DNA of 64,000 nt from Siphonodentalium dalli. Taxonomy: Eukaryota; Mollusca; Scaphopoda; Gadilida; Siphonodentaliidae. The notes beneath the pieces were generated by a model. The model saw nothing but the letters and a program-made list of their open reading frames with translations, searched no databases and was not told the origin of the DNA. Shown here one piece after another: positions 23,936-36,319 of this stretch; within the stretch, counting starts at the first letter, position 1, and the number at the start of each line of letters is the position of its first letter. The DNA lies in NCBI GenBank assembly GCA_032622095.1, contig CP136067.1, positions 50,571,899 through 50,635,898 on the forward strand, written 5' to 3'. Made by a program: the position numbers and the translations under genes.

Positions 23936-24904
23936 TATTCATATGGGGTGGGCGGTGCCGATAGCTATTAGTTCGCATGCGCCGGCATACATATAATACG
24001 TGTATTTCATATAGACGTGAGTGTTCGGGGTAATTTCCATTAATAGTTCAAAATTATATCAATGTAGCTAGATAGTGTCGTTCTAGTGTGACCAATCTAT
24101 ATGAATATACATCCACACACATTTAAATGTATAATGATTGTGTTAGTTCTTGAAACAACTCACTTATATCTACCTTTAACACAGTGACGACCCCTCCCCC
24201 AGACACCATCCCATCAATAATCCAATATATTCATTTGACACAGTTCGCAGTCGGTGGGAGAGATGTTCTCAGTGCACGTGCTAAGCGTTAAAAAAAAAAC
24301 CCAGGCGACACCGATGGACGCATCTTGATATAAACAGTTCAGATCTCTTTATATTATACGTGCCTTTCTTGGAAGGTTCTTCCAAATTAGGACAGATCTG
24401 TCCTATATCACGTGACTCATTTATCATTGTAAATATGTTCTGAATATATACAGTCTTATAAATGTACACATGTTAAAAGACTGAATAAAAAGTTGAAGTT
24501 GAAGAAGAAACTTACAATGCGCTGGCATGTCATCGTTGAAAATGGGCGCTAAATATTTCTATCTGCTATTTGAGTGTTACAATATAACTAATGGTTGTTC
24601 ATCGACGATGATGATGATGTTGACGACGATATGACGATGAATATGGCAACGACAATGTTTGTGGTGGTGATGATTATTATTATTATAATGACCATGATGA
24701 TGATTATATGTCGCTCGAGATGTCGCTGTATATTTTGTACATTTGTAATTTATTCATTCTGTCTATCTTTAGTATATAATTTCGTTTTTCATTCGAGCTT
24801 CCAACTTGTGTCTTCGTAATTTGGATACCTGTGTATAAGATAGTTCGATAAATGCACGAAATGTTGATATACCGACTTCATATTCTCTAAAGATCACTTG
24901 CCAT
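23936..24904. other. Non-coding; GAT-type microsatellite
   Basis: From 24600 to 24715 is an interrupted GAT/GAC/ATT trinucleotide tract that produces an Asp-rich frame of no significance. Otherwise nothing is recognised. Confidence 0.6.
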
Positions 24905-25200
24905 TTTATAGGTGTTTTAAATTTTTCGCACAGAAGTCAAATAAACGCTCTTTATTTATACCATATCAGGAATGGACACGCTCTGTTCTGTTCCATGTCG
25001 TGCAAGTGGCTGTTGTGCTTGTTTGGGACGCAAACAACGTCTCCAAAGTTGAACTTTTCACGACTTCATTGCGTCTTTCTGGGACACAGGATGCCCAAAT
25101 ATGATTAAAATATTTATCCACCTATTTCGATACCGGAAAAAAATCAAAAGCGAATAGTTTTAGGTGTGTTTTGGCGCGCAAACAGCCATGTGGCTTTAAT
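24905..25200 (-). repeat. Dispersed 470-bp repeat family, reversed partial copy
   Basis: Reverse complement of 14085-14400. Shared words are ACGCTCTTTATTTATACC, CATATCAGGAATGG, CACCTATTTCGATACCGG and CATGTGGCTTTAAT. Confidence 0.65.
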
Positions 25201-26965
25201 TGGATATTTAGTATTTGTGAATAATTAATCCATGTGGTACTTTGGCTAAAATTGAGCACATGGTCGACTTCAAAACAGCAAGTTGATGGTATTTTCACAA
25301 TACGATGAAACATTTTGGTGCGTTTTCAGTTCTTCGTTAGTTCTAAAGAATACTCCCAATTTGGTTATGCATCAGCTGTATGCATGGGCTGAAATTTGCT
25401 TTAAAAAAATGCTCATATACTTGAGTCTTGAATGTTGTTCTTGTCACATATGGTCACTATCCAATAGACCTTATAAGCTACCAATTCGCCTGATCCCGTT
25501 CTAATTGTATATATGTATCTATCATATCATATATTATATCACACATTTCTTGTATAGCGCACATATCACCGAGGTTTCAAGGAGCAATCAAATAAATTCC
25601 CAAATTTACAGCTCAAACATGCGATACTTAAGTAGCCCGCATTGAAAACTGGTTAATTAATTCCACACCCAAAAGTTCAGAATAATATTCGTGAATAAAT
25701 GAGTTTTCGAAAGACCTTTGAATACATCATATCCAGGACAGTTGCGGATGAAAACGGTAGGGAATTCCATACATTCTATACGTGTATATATTGTGTCTTT
25801 TTTATTTCTAACAGAATATATATAACCCAGAAAGCCCCAGTTATAACGTGTATCATGTCTTCACAGTTCTCTAATTCGAATATATGCTCGTAATAAAGGA
25901 GGAATCCCAAGAAGTTTCAAAAGCAAACAAATGTCTTCGTGGCTGTGTGTATATAACTACCGGTGTAACAAAACATGGAGGTTTAAAGCATGTTTATATC
26001 GCCATTGTCATACTGATCGCGCACGAAGTTTAACAAAGTTCATATTATCATGCATGTCAATGCAAATATACTCCATGCAGAGCTTGGGTGTGATATTGGC
26101 ATATCCATAAATTGTTGATATACGATAGCCCATACATGACTACACCCTTCTTGTGCCATATGAAGATAAATTCGACGAGGAATGTGCAGTCAACGCTGTA
26201 GAGAGACTATATTGGCAGGAACGAGGCTTCGCTGGAGAGGTGTGCATGTTCAAGGTTACAGTTGCACCCCCACCCCCCCCTCTGCCATATATGCCTCCTG
26301 TAAAACACAATTCTTGTAATGTGAGCCTTTCTTTGTAATTTTACTAATTTTGTAAAAAAAATAATAATAATTGTGTTTTATATAGTATTCGACTGAATTT
26401 CTACCAGTGTATTTCTGTCATTGTCGATTGTGATTCGGTTTATTATCCCAATTATACTATTAATTTACACCATGCATCGACGAGATTTATACGATATTTT
26501 CGGCCAGCCATCTATATTTGAATTTGTTTAATCTCAATAAAACGGTACATATACATATGTTTGAGATAAATATGAAATATAAATGCATGTGAAATTAGTA
26601 TTTACAAGTGATCAAGCAAATTACATACAAGGAACACAATTGCATTAACATCGGCATGTATTGTCATGTATTCGCTCTGTACTGGGATTCCCTTGAATAG
26701 GAAACTAGTTACATTTTTGGGGAGAATTGACGGGCCCTAATGTTCCATCTATTGAGATTGATAGTGTGCTTGATTTGACTTGTCTGGTGATTTGAAAGAA
26801 GTCGCCTACACTTTTAAATGATCGAGGTTTATAGTACCCAGATCACAGTATTTGTTATTGTATAGTATAGGCCTATGGACCAGACCCATATTCCATGCTC
26901 TATCAAATTTGATTTGTACCCCTTGGGTTAGAAAATTTCGACTCCTTATTCAAGCTTTACAATAG
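25201..26965. other. Non-coding, nothing recognised
   Basis: AT-rich sequence with a C-rich tract at 26265-26280. The short frames (25699-25893, 26153-26338) have no recognisable motifs. Confidence 0.5.
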
Positions 26966-27550
26966 TACAACTTTCCTTCGACGTAAACCAGATAGTGAAA
27001 TCGGTTTGGATAATGCTGTTTCGCGTCGAAGTCCCGTGTATTATATATCTTTCTATATTGGGGTTTTGCGTAATTGTTGACCCGCTCACACAAAAAGCCC
27101 AAATTAGTGTACTAAAATGTCACAATTGTGACGCTAAACCGGTTTATTAAAAGAAAATATTATATTTGTTCTGAAATCCACAAGAGTTGACAACTGAAAG
27201 ATATAGTTTATCACATTGTTTACATAAATGCTAACCCATTTGCCCTCGCGAATTTACAGTGTGAATTAAATGTAAACAAACCGAGGTTAGTCGTAATTAC
27301 GCGGCATATTATGTGCCCAATTTAACATGAAAGTTAGATTATATAATACATCATATTACATCAAGAAGTCACTCTTTTCCGATGTATATAGCATCATGTA
27401 TTGATTTTTTGGGTAAAATCGATTTAAACTGACACAAAATCCCGCCACTGGATCTGGGCGTAAATTCTACTATAGAACGATATATACACGGGGCTTCGAC
27501 GTAAACAGCTGATTTCAATATAGCTAGTTTACGTCGAAGGAAACTTGGAC
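26966..27550. mobile_element. Inverted repeat pair, arms about 80 bp
   Basis: ACTTTCCTTCGACGTAAACC and GCGTCGAAGTCCCGTGTAT on the left mirror ACACGGGGCTTCGACGTAAA and TTTACGTCGAAGGAAACTT on the right. About 420 bp lie between the arms. Probably an old non-autonomous element. Confidence 0.6.
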
Positions 27551-27755
27551 TATCTTTCGACTGCTTATTCTTTCCAACAGATAAAAAAAAACAATGATCC
27601 CTTTCATTCTTCTTCGGGGGTGGGGGCATTGAAGAGCGATCACATTTATTAGTTCTTTCCTGATAAGGCAAAAGCGGAGATAATTTTATCTCTTATCCTC
27701 GGAAAAGATTAAAAAACCTGATATATTTCTAAGATTTCGATAAGCCGAGTATAGC

Positions 27756-27823
27756 CAACCCTACCCATAACCCTAACCTTAACCCTAACCTTAACCTTAA
27801 CCTTAACCCTGACCATAACCCTG
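27756..27823. repeat. Telomere-like minisatellite
   Basis: Irregular run of AACCCT, AACCTT and ACCATA units, the C-rich form of TTAGGG-type repeats with many variants. Too short and degenerate to be a telomere; an interstitial array. Confidence 0.7.
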
Positions 27824-28403
27824 TAATACATATGGAGAATGGGTGCGTGGTTTGTGTGTGTGGTTTCGTGTATTCTTACATAATGGTACATAAATACACT
27901 TTAGAGCGATCCCAAGAAAGCTCAACCGGGACTATACATGTACAACAAAATACAACATCGTATTGTGTTGAATAGATGACTAACTATATCATGGAAACCA
28001 AACAAAAGCATTTTTGTGAAGAATATTTACCGATGGTGTGTAGTAAACAGGTCCACACATGCGTTTGGTGGAGATTAAATTTATCGCAAATAAATTATGG
28101 CTCTCCTTGTATAATATTGCACCACAACAAACTCGTGCGATAACGTTCAACACATACACACGACTGTGTGGTTCTGTCCATTTAGTATACGTCTGTATAT
28201 ATTATACACAGTTAGCCAATGATTTTCATGAGTTTTTAAATCTTTCATATTTTGCTAAATTTGTATTCACTGTGAGCAATGTGAGAAAGGATAATATCAA
28301 TATAATATGCGACATGACCCGAGCCTTCTTCGCCAAAAGAGAAACATAGATGCAGCTGGAATTATAGAAGAGACGCTCAGGCTTATGTGCGACAATATTG
28401 CAT
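27824..28403. other. Non-coding, nothing recognised
   Basis: No gene or repeat structure recognised. The 96-codon frame at 28059-28349 has no domain I know. Confidence 0.45.
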
Positions 28404-28407
28404 TTAA

Positions 28408-28789
28408 CCCTTTACCCAACAGGAGGGCCCTGTGCCAATGCATTCTCTTATATATGCGAGTCGACCATAGGTCGCCTCGCATATATAAGAGAATGCATTG
28501 GCTTAACACATTAAAAATTATAAAATTGTTAAAGAATGTAAGAAAAAATGTTAAAAAAGATTTTTTTTTAGGCCAATGCATTCTCTTATATATGCGAGGC
28601 GACCTATGGTCGACTCGCATATATAAGAGAATGCATTGGCACAGGGCATAACTGTAACTATCACAATGTGGTCAAGGAGCCGGTTCCAATGATATCCATA
28701 TTTGTATGGTTCTATTGAGACAGACCGAAGATATTTTAGGCTGTTGAAGCTTTATTTGGCCGGTTTTGGCCGGTTTGTTGGGTAAAGGG
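28408..28789 (+). mobile_element. TTAA-flanked MITE, copy 2
   Basis: CCCTTTACCCAACA to TGTTGGGTAAAGGG, with TTAA at 28404-28407 and 28790-28793. Both hairpins are intact and it is very similar to copy 1. The 107- and 114-codon frames here are translations of the hairpins. Confidence 0.85.
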
Positions 28790-28839
28790 TTAATTATGCA
28801 TATACCGTGAATTTTCATATATATGAAAACAAATAATTA

Positions 28840-28945
28840 TATATTGATGTAATGTTTATTCATGTAATTTATATATTTATTCAGCATTATTTTCCTTGTG
28901 CAACTGCCCATTAAGGTGTATTGCAATAAATATCTTGTATCTTGT
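28840..28945 (+). mobile_element. LINE 3' end
   Basis: A short 3'-terminal fragment with GCAATAAATATCTTGTATC and a repeated ATCTTGT tail, typical of CR1/L2-type LINEs that end in short tandem repeats. A relative is at 37280-37390 (GTGCAAATATCCATTGAGGT). Confidence 0.55.
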
Positions 28946-29940
28946 ATGGTTCTAACAAATAATTAATACTAGCATTATGACAATTTTGAGGAATGCAGTA
29001 AACTCTTTGAAATCTGAATTTTATAAGTAGTTTGCTGTTCATATCCTAGAACTCTATAAGGTCAAATTCAATTCAATTTAATTGTCGTGTACGATGAATA
29101 TAGGCTGGGAATTTGCGAGCAGTCTGTGAACGTTGCTTAAAGAACAGTTCAAGTGAAACAATTTGAATGGTGATTTCCATGCAAATCTCCGCAGCAAATG
29201 TTTTATATGAAGCAGTTGTCTGTGAACTATAAAGCAGCCAAACCATTAAACAGACATAACACTTAACTGGCGGCTGGGTTTGGTAAATTTCCAATTTTTG
29301 CTATAAATTAATTTTTGAGAATTATTTTCTTGAATTACAACACTTGACCTAGTTTTGAAAAATCAATATAAAATTCGAATATTAATATACACCAACTTTC
29401 TAATGGAAAAAAAAAACCCCAAGCCGACCCGCCAGGTAAATATTTATTGTTTTCAATACCGCACAAAGTCACACCCAGAAATATTTGCAAATCTGTAACT
29501 GTTGCTGTGGAGAATTGCATGGAAATGCCCATTCAAAATTGGTCAAGTGACTTCCTCGTGCACGAGTGTGCACGAGGAAATGCCAACTCACAACCGAGAA
29601 ATCTATGCGACATTGAACTTGCTTGCAGATACCAGTCGAGGTTTATTTACCTATATATACTATAGGTTTAACTCTGTACTACATGTACAGTTATATCTAC
29701 GTGAGAAAAGCTGTGAATCTATGCTGGTGTTGATTTGTGCATTTGTCACGATGACATGACCTTGCTTGTCACATTTATCTCTCTGTAGGCGCGTGGCAAA
29801 CGAAAACGACACAGCAATTTCCCAACTGTTTAAATCGGTTTTTCTTCAGCACGCAACAGCAAAGAGCGTTCATTGTTTGAATACTATATTCATCATAGGA
29901 CATGAATGGAGCGAGTTTGTGTGGATTGTTCTTGTCAGAG
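28946..29940. other. Non-coding, nothing recognised
   Basis: A small palindrome CTCGTGCACGAGTGTGCACGAG lies at about 29555. The other frames show no known features. Confidence 0.45.
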
Positions 29941-30208
29941 TATATACAGTAATGCCCTACATAATCGATTCCTTAACCACAGAAGAATTGTGGGTAATTT
30001 TTCAGGATTTAGTCGGAAATATGGCTTGTTGCCATTGATCTGAAAGCTCTCACTGAGTGCTTTCCGATCAATGGCAACAAGACATATTTCTCTCACTGAG
30101 AGCTTTCCGATCAATGGCAACAAGCCATATTTCCGACAAAATCCTGAAAAATTACCAATAATTCTTATGTGGTTAAGGAGTCGATTATTTAGGGCATTAC
30201 TGTATATA
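29941..30208. mobile_element. Foldback MITE with TIR CAGTAATGCCCTA
   Basis: The 268-bp element reads TATATACAGTAATGCCCTAC at the left and GGGCATTACTGTATATA at the right. Arms are over 100 bp and contain AATCGATTCCTTAACCACA and ATATGGCTTGTTGCCATTGA. The centre has a repeated TCTCACTGAGAGCTTTCCGA-like segment. The flanking TATA may be target duplication. Confidence 0.75.
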
Positions 30209-30916
30209 AAACATGTAGATCGGTATTTAGTGTATACTTTTATAGATGTATCTTATCCCTCTTACCAATGAGCGTAGACATAATTGGAGGTTCAAATGAG
30301 CCAGGAGTTCAATGGACTGATATCGAGCTAGAAGCCCACATCCCTATCACCACACCCTACATATACACGTGCATTTACGGTTGCATGTACCTGCATATCC
30401 TTTATTTCACCGGATATATACGAGACTCCGAGATAATCTAACTGGTATTTTGGCAAGCGAGTAGAACCGTCTTGTCTGAACTCATCGACCGATTGTACGG
30501 ATCCTCTTTTTTCTGAATAGTTGCATTCTTTCCATGCCTTTATGACAGGGTTGGTTTAAATTTGAAATAATATTACCATAGCATTCCGAAATTTATTAAC
30601 TTGAGCGCTATGGTGTACTTGAGCAACTAATTAGTTGTGAGATTAAAACACTAAAACAGTTGCAATGAAAAATTCATGGCTATAAAACATGCGTTGAGCA
30701 TTACATGTGAGAATGTGAAGACTCAAGAATATTGCTCCAAAAGCTATACACTCTAAAAACACAAGACCATTATTATTATATACACAATTAATTGTTTTTA
30801 TAGTCGAACACATGGCCCTTCTAAATATTCGCAGTGAAAACAGTCTTAACTGATTCGCAGACCTCCAAACTGGGGCTTGATTACAGTTGTAACCATTTCA
30901 CTTCAAAATCATGTTA
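30209..30916. other. Non-coding, nothing recognised
   Basis: At 30283-30305 there is GGAGGTTCAAATGAGCCA, a word of the 14085-14560 family. Nothing else is seen. Confidence 0.45.
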
Positions 30917-30917
30917 T

Positions 30918-31426
30918 TAGACCATGCCATGAAACTCTACTCTGGCTACGCCCGTAGAGATCATAGTCCACCAGCTCAAAACCTACGAAATGTTTGATGG
31001 TCTGATGGGGAACTATATAACATTGAAAAGATAACGCAGGTAATACATTCATTATTATAGTCACTTGTAATACACGTTCCTTAATAGTGCGTTTCACAGT
31101 ATGTGAAGATCCCATCGCGAGATTGCAAGATTTAGGCGATTTTTTTAGGTGAATTCGCCCTGCGTCGTTTATCGTAAAACTTCCTCCGGGTAATCAATTC
31201 AATGTTTATGTTTTATCGCGAAATCGGCTCACAAAAGTCGCCCAAGTCATGCAGTCTCGAACTGGGACCTTCACATAATGTAACTTATATTCTTAAAGAA
31301 CATATATTAACTACGAAATATATTACCTGCGTTATTTTTTCAAAGTTAAAAAGATCCCCGCCAGGACAAAAAGTTCCCAAGTTATGTACGGCTGTAGTGA
31401 GAGTAAAGATTCATGGCATGGTCTAT
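30918..31426. mobile_element. Foldback element, about 510 bp
   Basis: The left arm (TAGACCATGCCATGAA ... AACGCAGGTAATACATTC ... AGTATGTGAAGATCCC) is the reverse complement of the right arm (GGGACCTTCACATAATG ... AATATATTACCTGCGTTA ... TTCATGGCATGGTCTA). Arms are roughly 200 bp with a centre of about 100 bp. Non-coding. Confidence 0.7.
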
Positions 31427-32924
31427 ACGTGAAATGCGTACATTTACGCGTGTTCATGAATGCGCACTGTTAAAATATCTACGTTTTGAAACGGAACAAT
31501 GTTCCGAAAAACTTTTCGAAGAGTTTGGTCGGAATTCTTCCGTGTATGAAATCAATGTTTCGATATCGCCCTTCCATATTTGCTATTTGTCCTTTAATTG
31601 TGCTACAATGTTACGATGTCGCTATTTTTCATATTTTGTCAAATTGTTTTAATACACGCTTTTTGTTTTGAATCGTTGTATACCGGGTATTGTGTATATA
31701 TAGGGATATATATGTAAAACAATATCTACACAATGGCTGCCTATATAAATTATTGCAAGACTATACCATAGCAAGGTGATTACTCTGGTTTTATTGAACA
31801 AACCCTACAACGCTGCCATTAAAGGTTTTAAAATGATATATATGCGTTTTAATATTTCCACCATAGATGTATAATGGCCTTATCTCTGCGTTGCCAAAGA
31901 CCATGAAAATGACAATTTGAAGAAGAAAAAAAACGGTCCATATATACTACATTTTCTCAAATGTCTAATCCACAACATCGGATATGGACAAGTATATAGG
32001 ACCGGACAACATCACAGGTGCAACGACTGGTCATGTCATCTATGAGCATCGGTCCCATTCACACACATAAGCGATCGAAATACGATTCGTGCAAGCGGGG
32101 CACTTAAAATTTCAGTTATTGTTATTAAGTTGCAGTTCTTAACTTCTGACTGAAAATATGCCCTCTGATATAAGTAACGGTCATCTATAACAAAATGTAA
32201 TCTATATTTGTTACCATTCGATAGCTTTTTATTGAAGAATTTGAAAATGGTTCTGCAGTTAAGATTCTTGATGATATTAAATGATTACATAGCGAAACTT
32301 AATAATAATTCTATCTTAATGCGCGGATGTTTTGTACAAAGTGCCACTATATTACCATGCAACCGTTGGTCGAAGTTACCAAGATAATACGTACCGCGTC
32401 TTCATTTTCAATGGTAAAAATAATTTTGCCGTCATAAGACTTCATTTTTGTCGCCGGAATTTAGTTTTACACCCGGGCCTAAATATTTCTTATGGTTTTC
32501 AGTATTTTGACGGCGCTGGGAGAAAACATCTATCTCAATACTCATTTGATTAATATTCTTGCGGCCAGCATCCAATAACTACATTCAATGAACACTTGCA
32601 CTTCTCAAATGTGTCAACCTCATTTGATTGATATATAGAATATGTTGTATATATATAGGGTGACTATTTCACTTGGAGCATTTGCTCATAGTTCTAATTT
32701 TTATAACTAAAGAATCTATATGAGCGTATAGTGTATGCGTACAGTATTGGAGCTGAATGGGTCAGGTTATACTACGTTTTCAGAGTATTGCAGTTTTGAG
32801 GAACCAATCTATATCAACAAGAGACACTGATTATGCTCAAATAAACATAAATGAGAGTCGCAAAAACAATGACAGACGACAAGTGTGTTATTCACAAAGC
32901 AATAATATCAACGAAAAGCTGTTA
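31427..32924. other. Non-coding, nothing recognised
   Basis: AT-rich sequence. Open frames up to 79 codons show no domains. Confidence 0.45.
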
Positions 32925-32928
32925 TTAA

Positions 32929-33292
32929 CCCTTTACCCAACAAACCGGCCAAAACGGGCCAAATAAAGCTTCAACAGCCTAAAATATCTTGGGTCTGTCT
33001 CAATAAAACCATACAAATATGGATATCATTGGAACCGGCTCCTTGACCACATTGTGATAGTTACAGTTATGCCCTGTGCCAATGTCGACCATAGGTCGCC
33101 TCGCATATATAAGAGAATGCATTGGCCTAAAAAAAATCTGTTTTAAACACTTTTTACCATTTTTTCTTACATTTTTAAATAATTTTTAATGTGTTAAGCC
33201 AATGCATTCTCTTATATATGCGAGGCGACCTATGGTCGACTCGCATATATAAGAGAATGCATTGGCACAGGGCTCTTCTGTTGGGTAAAGGG
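32929..33292 (-). mobile_element. TTAA-flanked MITE, copy 3, with a damaged hairpin
   Basis: TTAA lies at 32925-32928 and 33293-33296, in opposite orientation to the other copies. The second hairpin in element order (left side here, about 33078) has lost one arm: GCCAATG runs straight into TCGACCATAGG, deleting about 20 bp of stem. The other hairpin (about 33198-33266) is intact. Confidence 0.85.
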
Positions 33293-33413
33293 TTAAAATG
33301 TGGTTTCACATCCATGAAGTATAAACTTAGTTGTTGCTGAACATCGCGCATTAGACTGGTACTTCCTTGAACCAGCCGCACGATTTATTGTAATCTGAAC
33401 CTTTCTGCGCTAC

Positions 33414-34055
33414 TTGATTCATACAATCTTAACTGCAGATTTTCGAGTCAGTATGCTTGATAGCGCTTCTAAATCCGGCAAAAACAAGCTAAGAACATAT
33501 AGGCGTTTCAAACGAAATTTTGAGTTAGAACCCTACCTTATTCACACAGCTTCCCAATCTGACCGTACAATGTTTACGCGACTGAGAATAAGTAATCATT
33601 CTCTTGCTATTGAAAAAGGTAGACATACGCAACCGAAAAAGACACCTTTACCATTACGGCTGTGTGTGTTCTGTGAAGACAAAATCGTGGAAGACGAAAG
33701 ACACTTCTTAATTGACTGCCCCCATTATTCCACCCAGCGTAGTGAATTACTAAAACTAATGGAGGGAAGTTTTATTAATTTTCGACTGATGAGTAGATGG
33801 GACCAACTGAAGCATATATTAGATAATGACCTTACAGAACATTGTGCGAAAGTTTGCAACATAGTCAGGAGGTTTTTCGAGTGCAGATTGAACAATACCT
33901 AAATATTATTATATAATGCATATAAGTTACATGACTGAGTGATGTTATTATTATACAGTTTATGTTTGTGCATGTACCACATTAATATTATATCTATGTA
34001 TGGCAACCTGTCCCAACCCTGGGACGTATTTTGCTTAATAAATTCTATTATATTC
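33414..34055 (+). pseudogene. LINE C-terminal fragment and 3' tail
   Basis: About 160 codons open, ending at 33902. The frame shows the C-terminal region of a LINE polyprotein: basic KLRTYRRFKRNFELEPYL, then a zinc-knuckle-like LCVFCEDK followed by DERHFLIDCPHY (C-x2-C-x12-H-x4-C). Downstream is an AT-rich 3' UTR with AATAAATTCTATTATATTC as a tandem tail. The RT domain is absent, so this is a severely 5'-truncated insertion. It sits just inside the first intron of the sFRP gene, on the opposite strand, and is not part of it. Confidence 0.75.
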
Positions 34056-34089
34056 TATACACTGTAATTTTGAAAAGTGGTGACATTAC

Positions 34090-34606
34090 CTTTGGTATGT
34101 GTTATCTGTTTTATACATAAATCGTTGTCCAGGGGAAATCGATCACATCGTAACATTTCCGGCCAAGGAAAACCGTAGTTCTTCATGATGTATGAGCAAC
34201 TGTCTCGAACACTGGTACACAACGACCGACACGGCCATATTTCCTTCTCCAAACACACCGGCGAGAATAGGGAACATAGAAACAACTTGGTGTCTGGATG
34301 ACAATGCCTGTTCAGAAGGGGTACCCATGAAGATGATTGCGATGTCACTTCGGCCATGGTATCATGGTCCAGTAGGTTTGGTAACCGCATTTGGGTGTAG
34401 CCGATGGTCTGGCATAATGTCAGGTTGGCTGGAATGTCAACGCATTGTGGCGTGTGAACGCGCCCTATCTGCTGCCAGTCTGAACTCCAGGTGTCGCTCT
34501 GAACGAGTCCCCCATCACTTTTATAATCGTAGATATAACGGGTGGCACTACACAATTGCCACGTGCAAGAAATTAAAATCCCGAATATAAGGAATGAACG
34601 TCTCAT
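34090..34606 (-). CDS. sFRP: Secreted frizzled-related protein, first coding exon (signal peptide + CRD)
   Basis: A secreted Wnt-pathway modulator: the frizzled domain of this family binds Wnt or Frizzled outside the cell. The exon encodes 172 residues plus one base. Residues 1-20 form a signal peptide (MRRSFLIFGILISC...). All ten CRD cysteines are present: 55, 65, 102, 111, 118, 126, 130, 137, 154 and 164. The segments LPNLLDHDTMAEV, SSSWVPLL, LFLCSLFSPVCL and GFPWPEML are of the sFRP1/2/5 type. An N-glycosylation site (NLT) begins at 61. The ATG has A at -3. The frame continues to a stop at 34055 only by reading through AAAG|GTAATG, a clear splice donor at 34089, so I end the exon at 34090. 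The netrin-like domain should be in later exons to the left; I could not find it. A frizzled receptor is less likely because no transmembrane part follows. Confidence 0.87.
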
Positions 34607-36319
34607 TGTTTCTGGTCCAGAAAAAATTATTCCACATGAAACGTCGCGCGGGATGAATAATAAATTAGCACCGTCTCATGTAAGGGATTTCGTGCAAATC
34701 CTAACCTGGTTGAGGTTGGAGTCCATTCCGATGGGATAAGAGCCAGAGAAAAGCGAATGCCGGCTTCAATAACTTCAGCCCGTGCCAGCCACTTGTACTG
34801 GTGATAAACCTGACAAGAAAAATTAATTAACCATGCGGCTGAACGTATAGAAACGAGACGAAAACGCTTCACACTGTCAAGAAAAATAAAAACGTCTAAG
34901 TTCGTCTGCGCACATTTTGATGTGTAGTAGGAAGCCAGCCAGAAATACAGCCAATTAGTAGGGCCTGCTGCGAGTCAGTCCCGACGCGAGCGAACGTGTG
35001 CTGTGCGAGACACTGCGTTTCCAACTCAATCGAATGCGCCGAGAAGTCGGCCGTCAATCAAAATCCGACGGTTCAAACCATATACCAACACTTCGATTGG
35101 ATTACCTGGATTGTGTACAAAGTAGATTAATTTCCATTAAGTTCTCGTCTTTTCACCATGGTGTGTAAACAACGTAACAATGACATTAAAATTTAACGAA
35201 CGACCGCCGCTTTAGAATCGAACTGAATAAGGCAGGGATTTGACAGTCTGTACAATGGCGGTACGATGTGTCAGCCAAGCTGAGCGACATTATGATTCTA
35301 TCTACGCAAACAGTCCCCATAATTACTCCCAGATTACAATCGTTGACACCTCCCGGCCACGAAAATCAAAGACAAGAGGCATGTAAAACGTGTCTCGGAA
35401 GAAATAAAGGTCTTTGTCGAAGACTGAAAAGCCGGCGCGAAAAGACTTGACCACCACCGTCACCCACGAGAAGAGATTTTCCAGACTTTTTTCTGCCCAT
35501 AAGGTTATAATGCATCCGAGTCGGAAAATGTATCTATCTGCATGCAGCTGTAAATTGAAACTATGGCGAATAATAGCATGGGCCATAAGTGAAAAAGCTC
35601 CCAGTGCGAAGCGTCCAACGGTCATTAAATATTCTTATCGCCAAGTTGTCGGAGTTTTTTTTTAAAATCCTGTTGCGACCCGTCGCATAGTTATGAGACT
35701 TAAAATCTTCGCTTACAGTATAGCTATCGGAGATTTTTTAAAATAATTGTGTCGCCCGATAAGGTAACATTGTGAATACGTCGTCGAGAATTTCGGAGTG
35801 GGTTAATTAATGCGATGCATGTACAATGATCATAAATCTACATTTCGCATAGTTAAATATTCATGCGATACATTGTACCTGCATTCTTCCTAATGAATGG
35901 CCATCATCGCGAATTCCAAAGCGATCGCGTCGCATTCTGGCACGCGCCCCAGTGACTGCGCTACATTGAATTTAGGTGCACTCATGCACACATATACCAC
36001 GCAATGATGATGCGGATCGGCAAAGAACAATAGATTGTCGTTACGGGTGTACAAGCTCAGGTCAAGCTGGTCATAGTGTAAATTTACCCTGAAGTCGACA
36101 AGAGAATGATATGAGCCATGCATTCTATTCGAAATGTCATACACGTACAAGCCTCAAATCATGCATGTTAAATGGTTACAACTCACAGTGAAACTATTTA
36201 CGGAGGAAGAAACGACCGACATGGATACAGGTCTTAGGATGGGTCCTACAAAACATGGGCATTAAATTGGAACACCGTGATAAAGCAGCATAGCTCGTGC
36301 TGCTCTTGCTTTAAACCCA
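34607..36319. other. Upstream region of the sFRP gene; no other gene seen
   Basis: This should hold the 5' UTR and promoter of the minus-strand sFRP gene. Base composition is more GC-rich, with more CpG, around 34880-35700 than in the surroundings, compatible with a promoter region. I could not place a TATA box or start site with confidence. The open frames here on both strands show no domain. Confidence 0.4.

Noticed and set aside
24595-24819. Asp-rich 74-codon frame
   Set aside because: Low-complexity GAT/GAC microsatellite.
28297-28651. Overlapping frames of 107 and 114 codons on both strands
   Set aside because: They are translations of the paired hairpins of the MITE and occur in every copy of it.
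33890-34089. sFRP coding continuing to the stop at 34055
   Set aside because: AAAG|GTAATG is a strong donor at the point where family similarity ends, and the following residues have no netrin-like features.
34192-34590. 132-codon plus-strand frame
   Set aside because: Shadow of the sFRP exon on the opposite strand.
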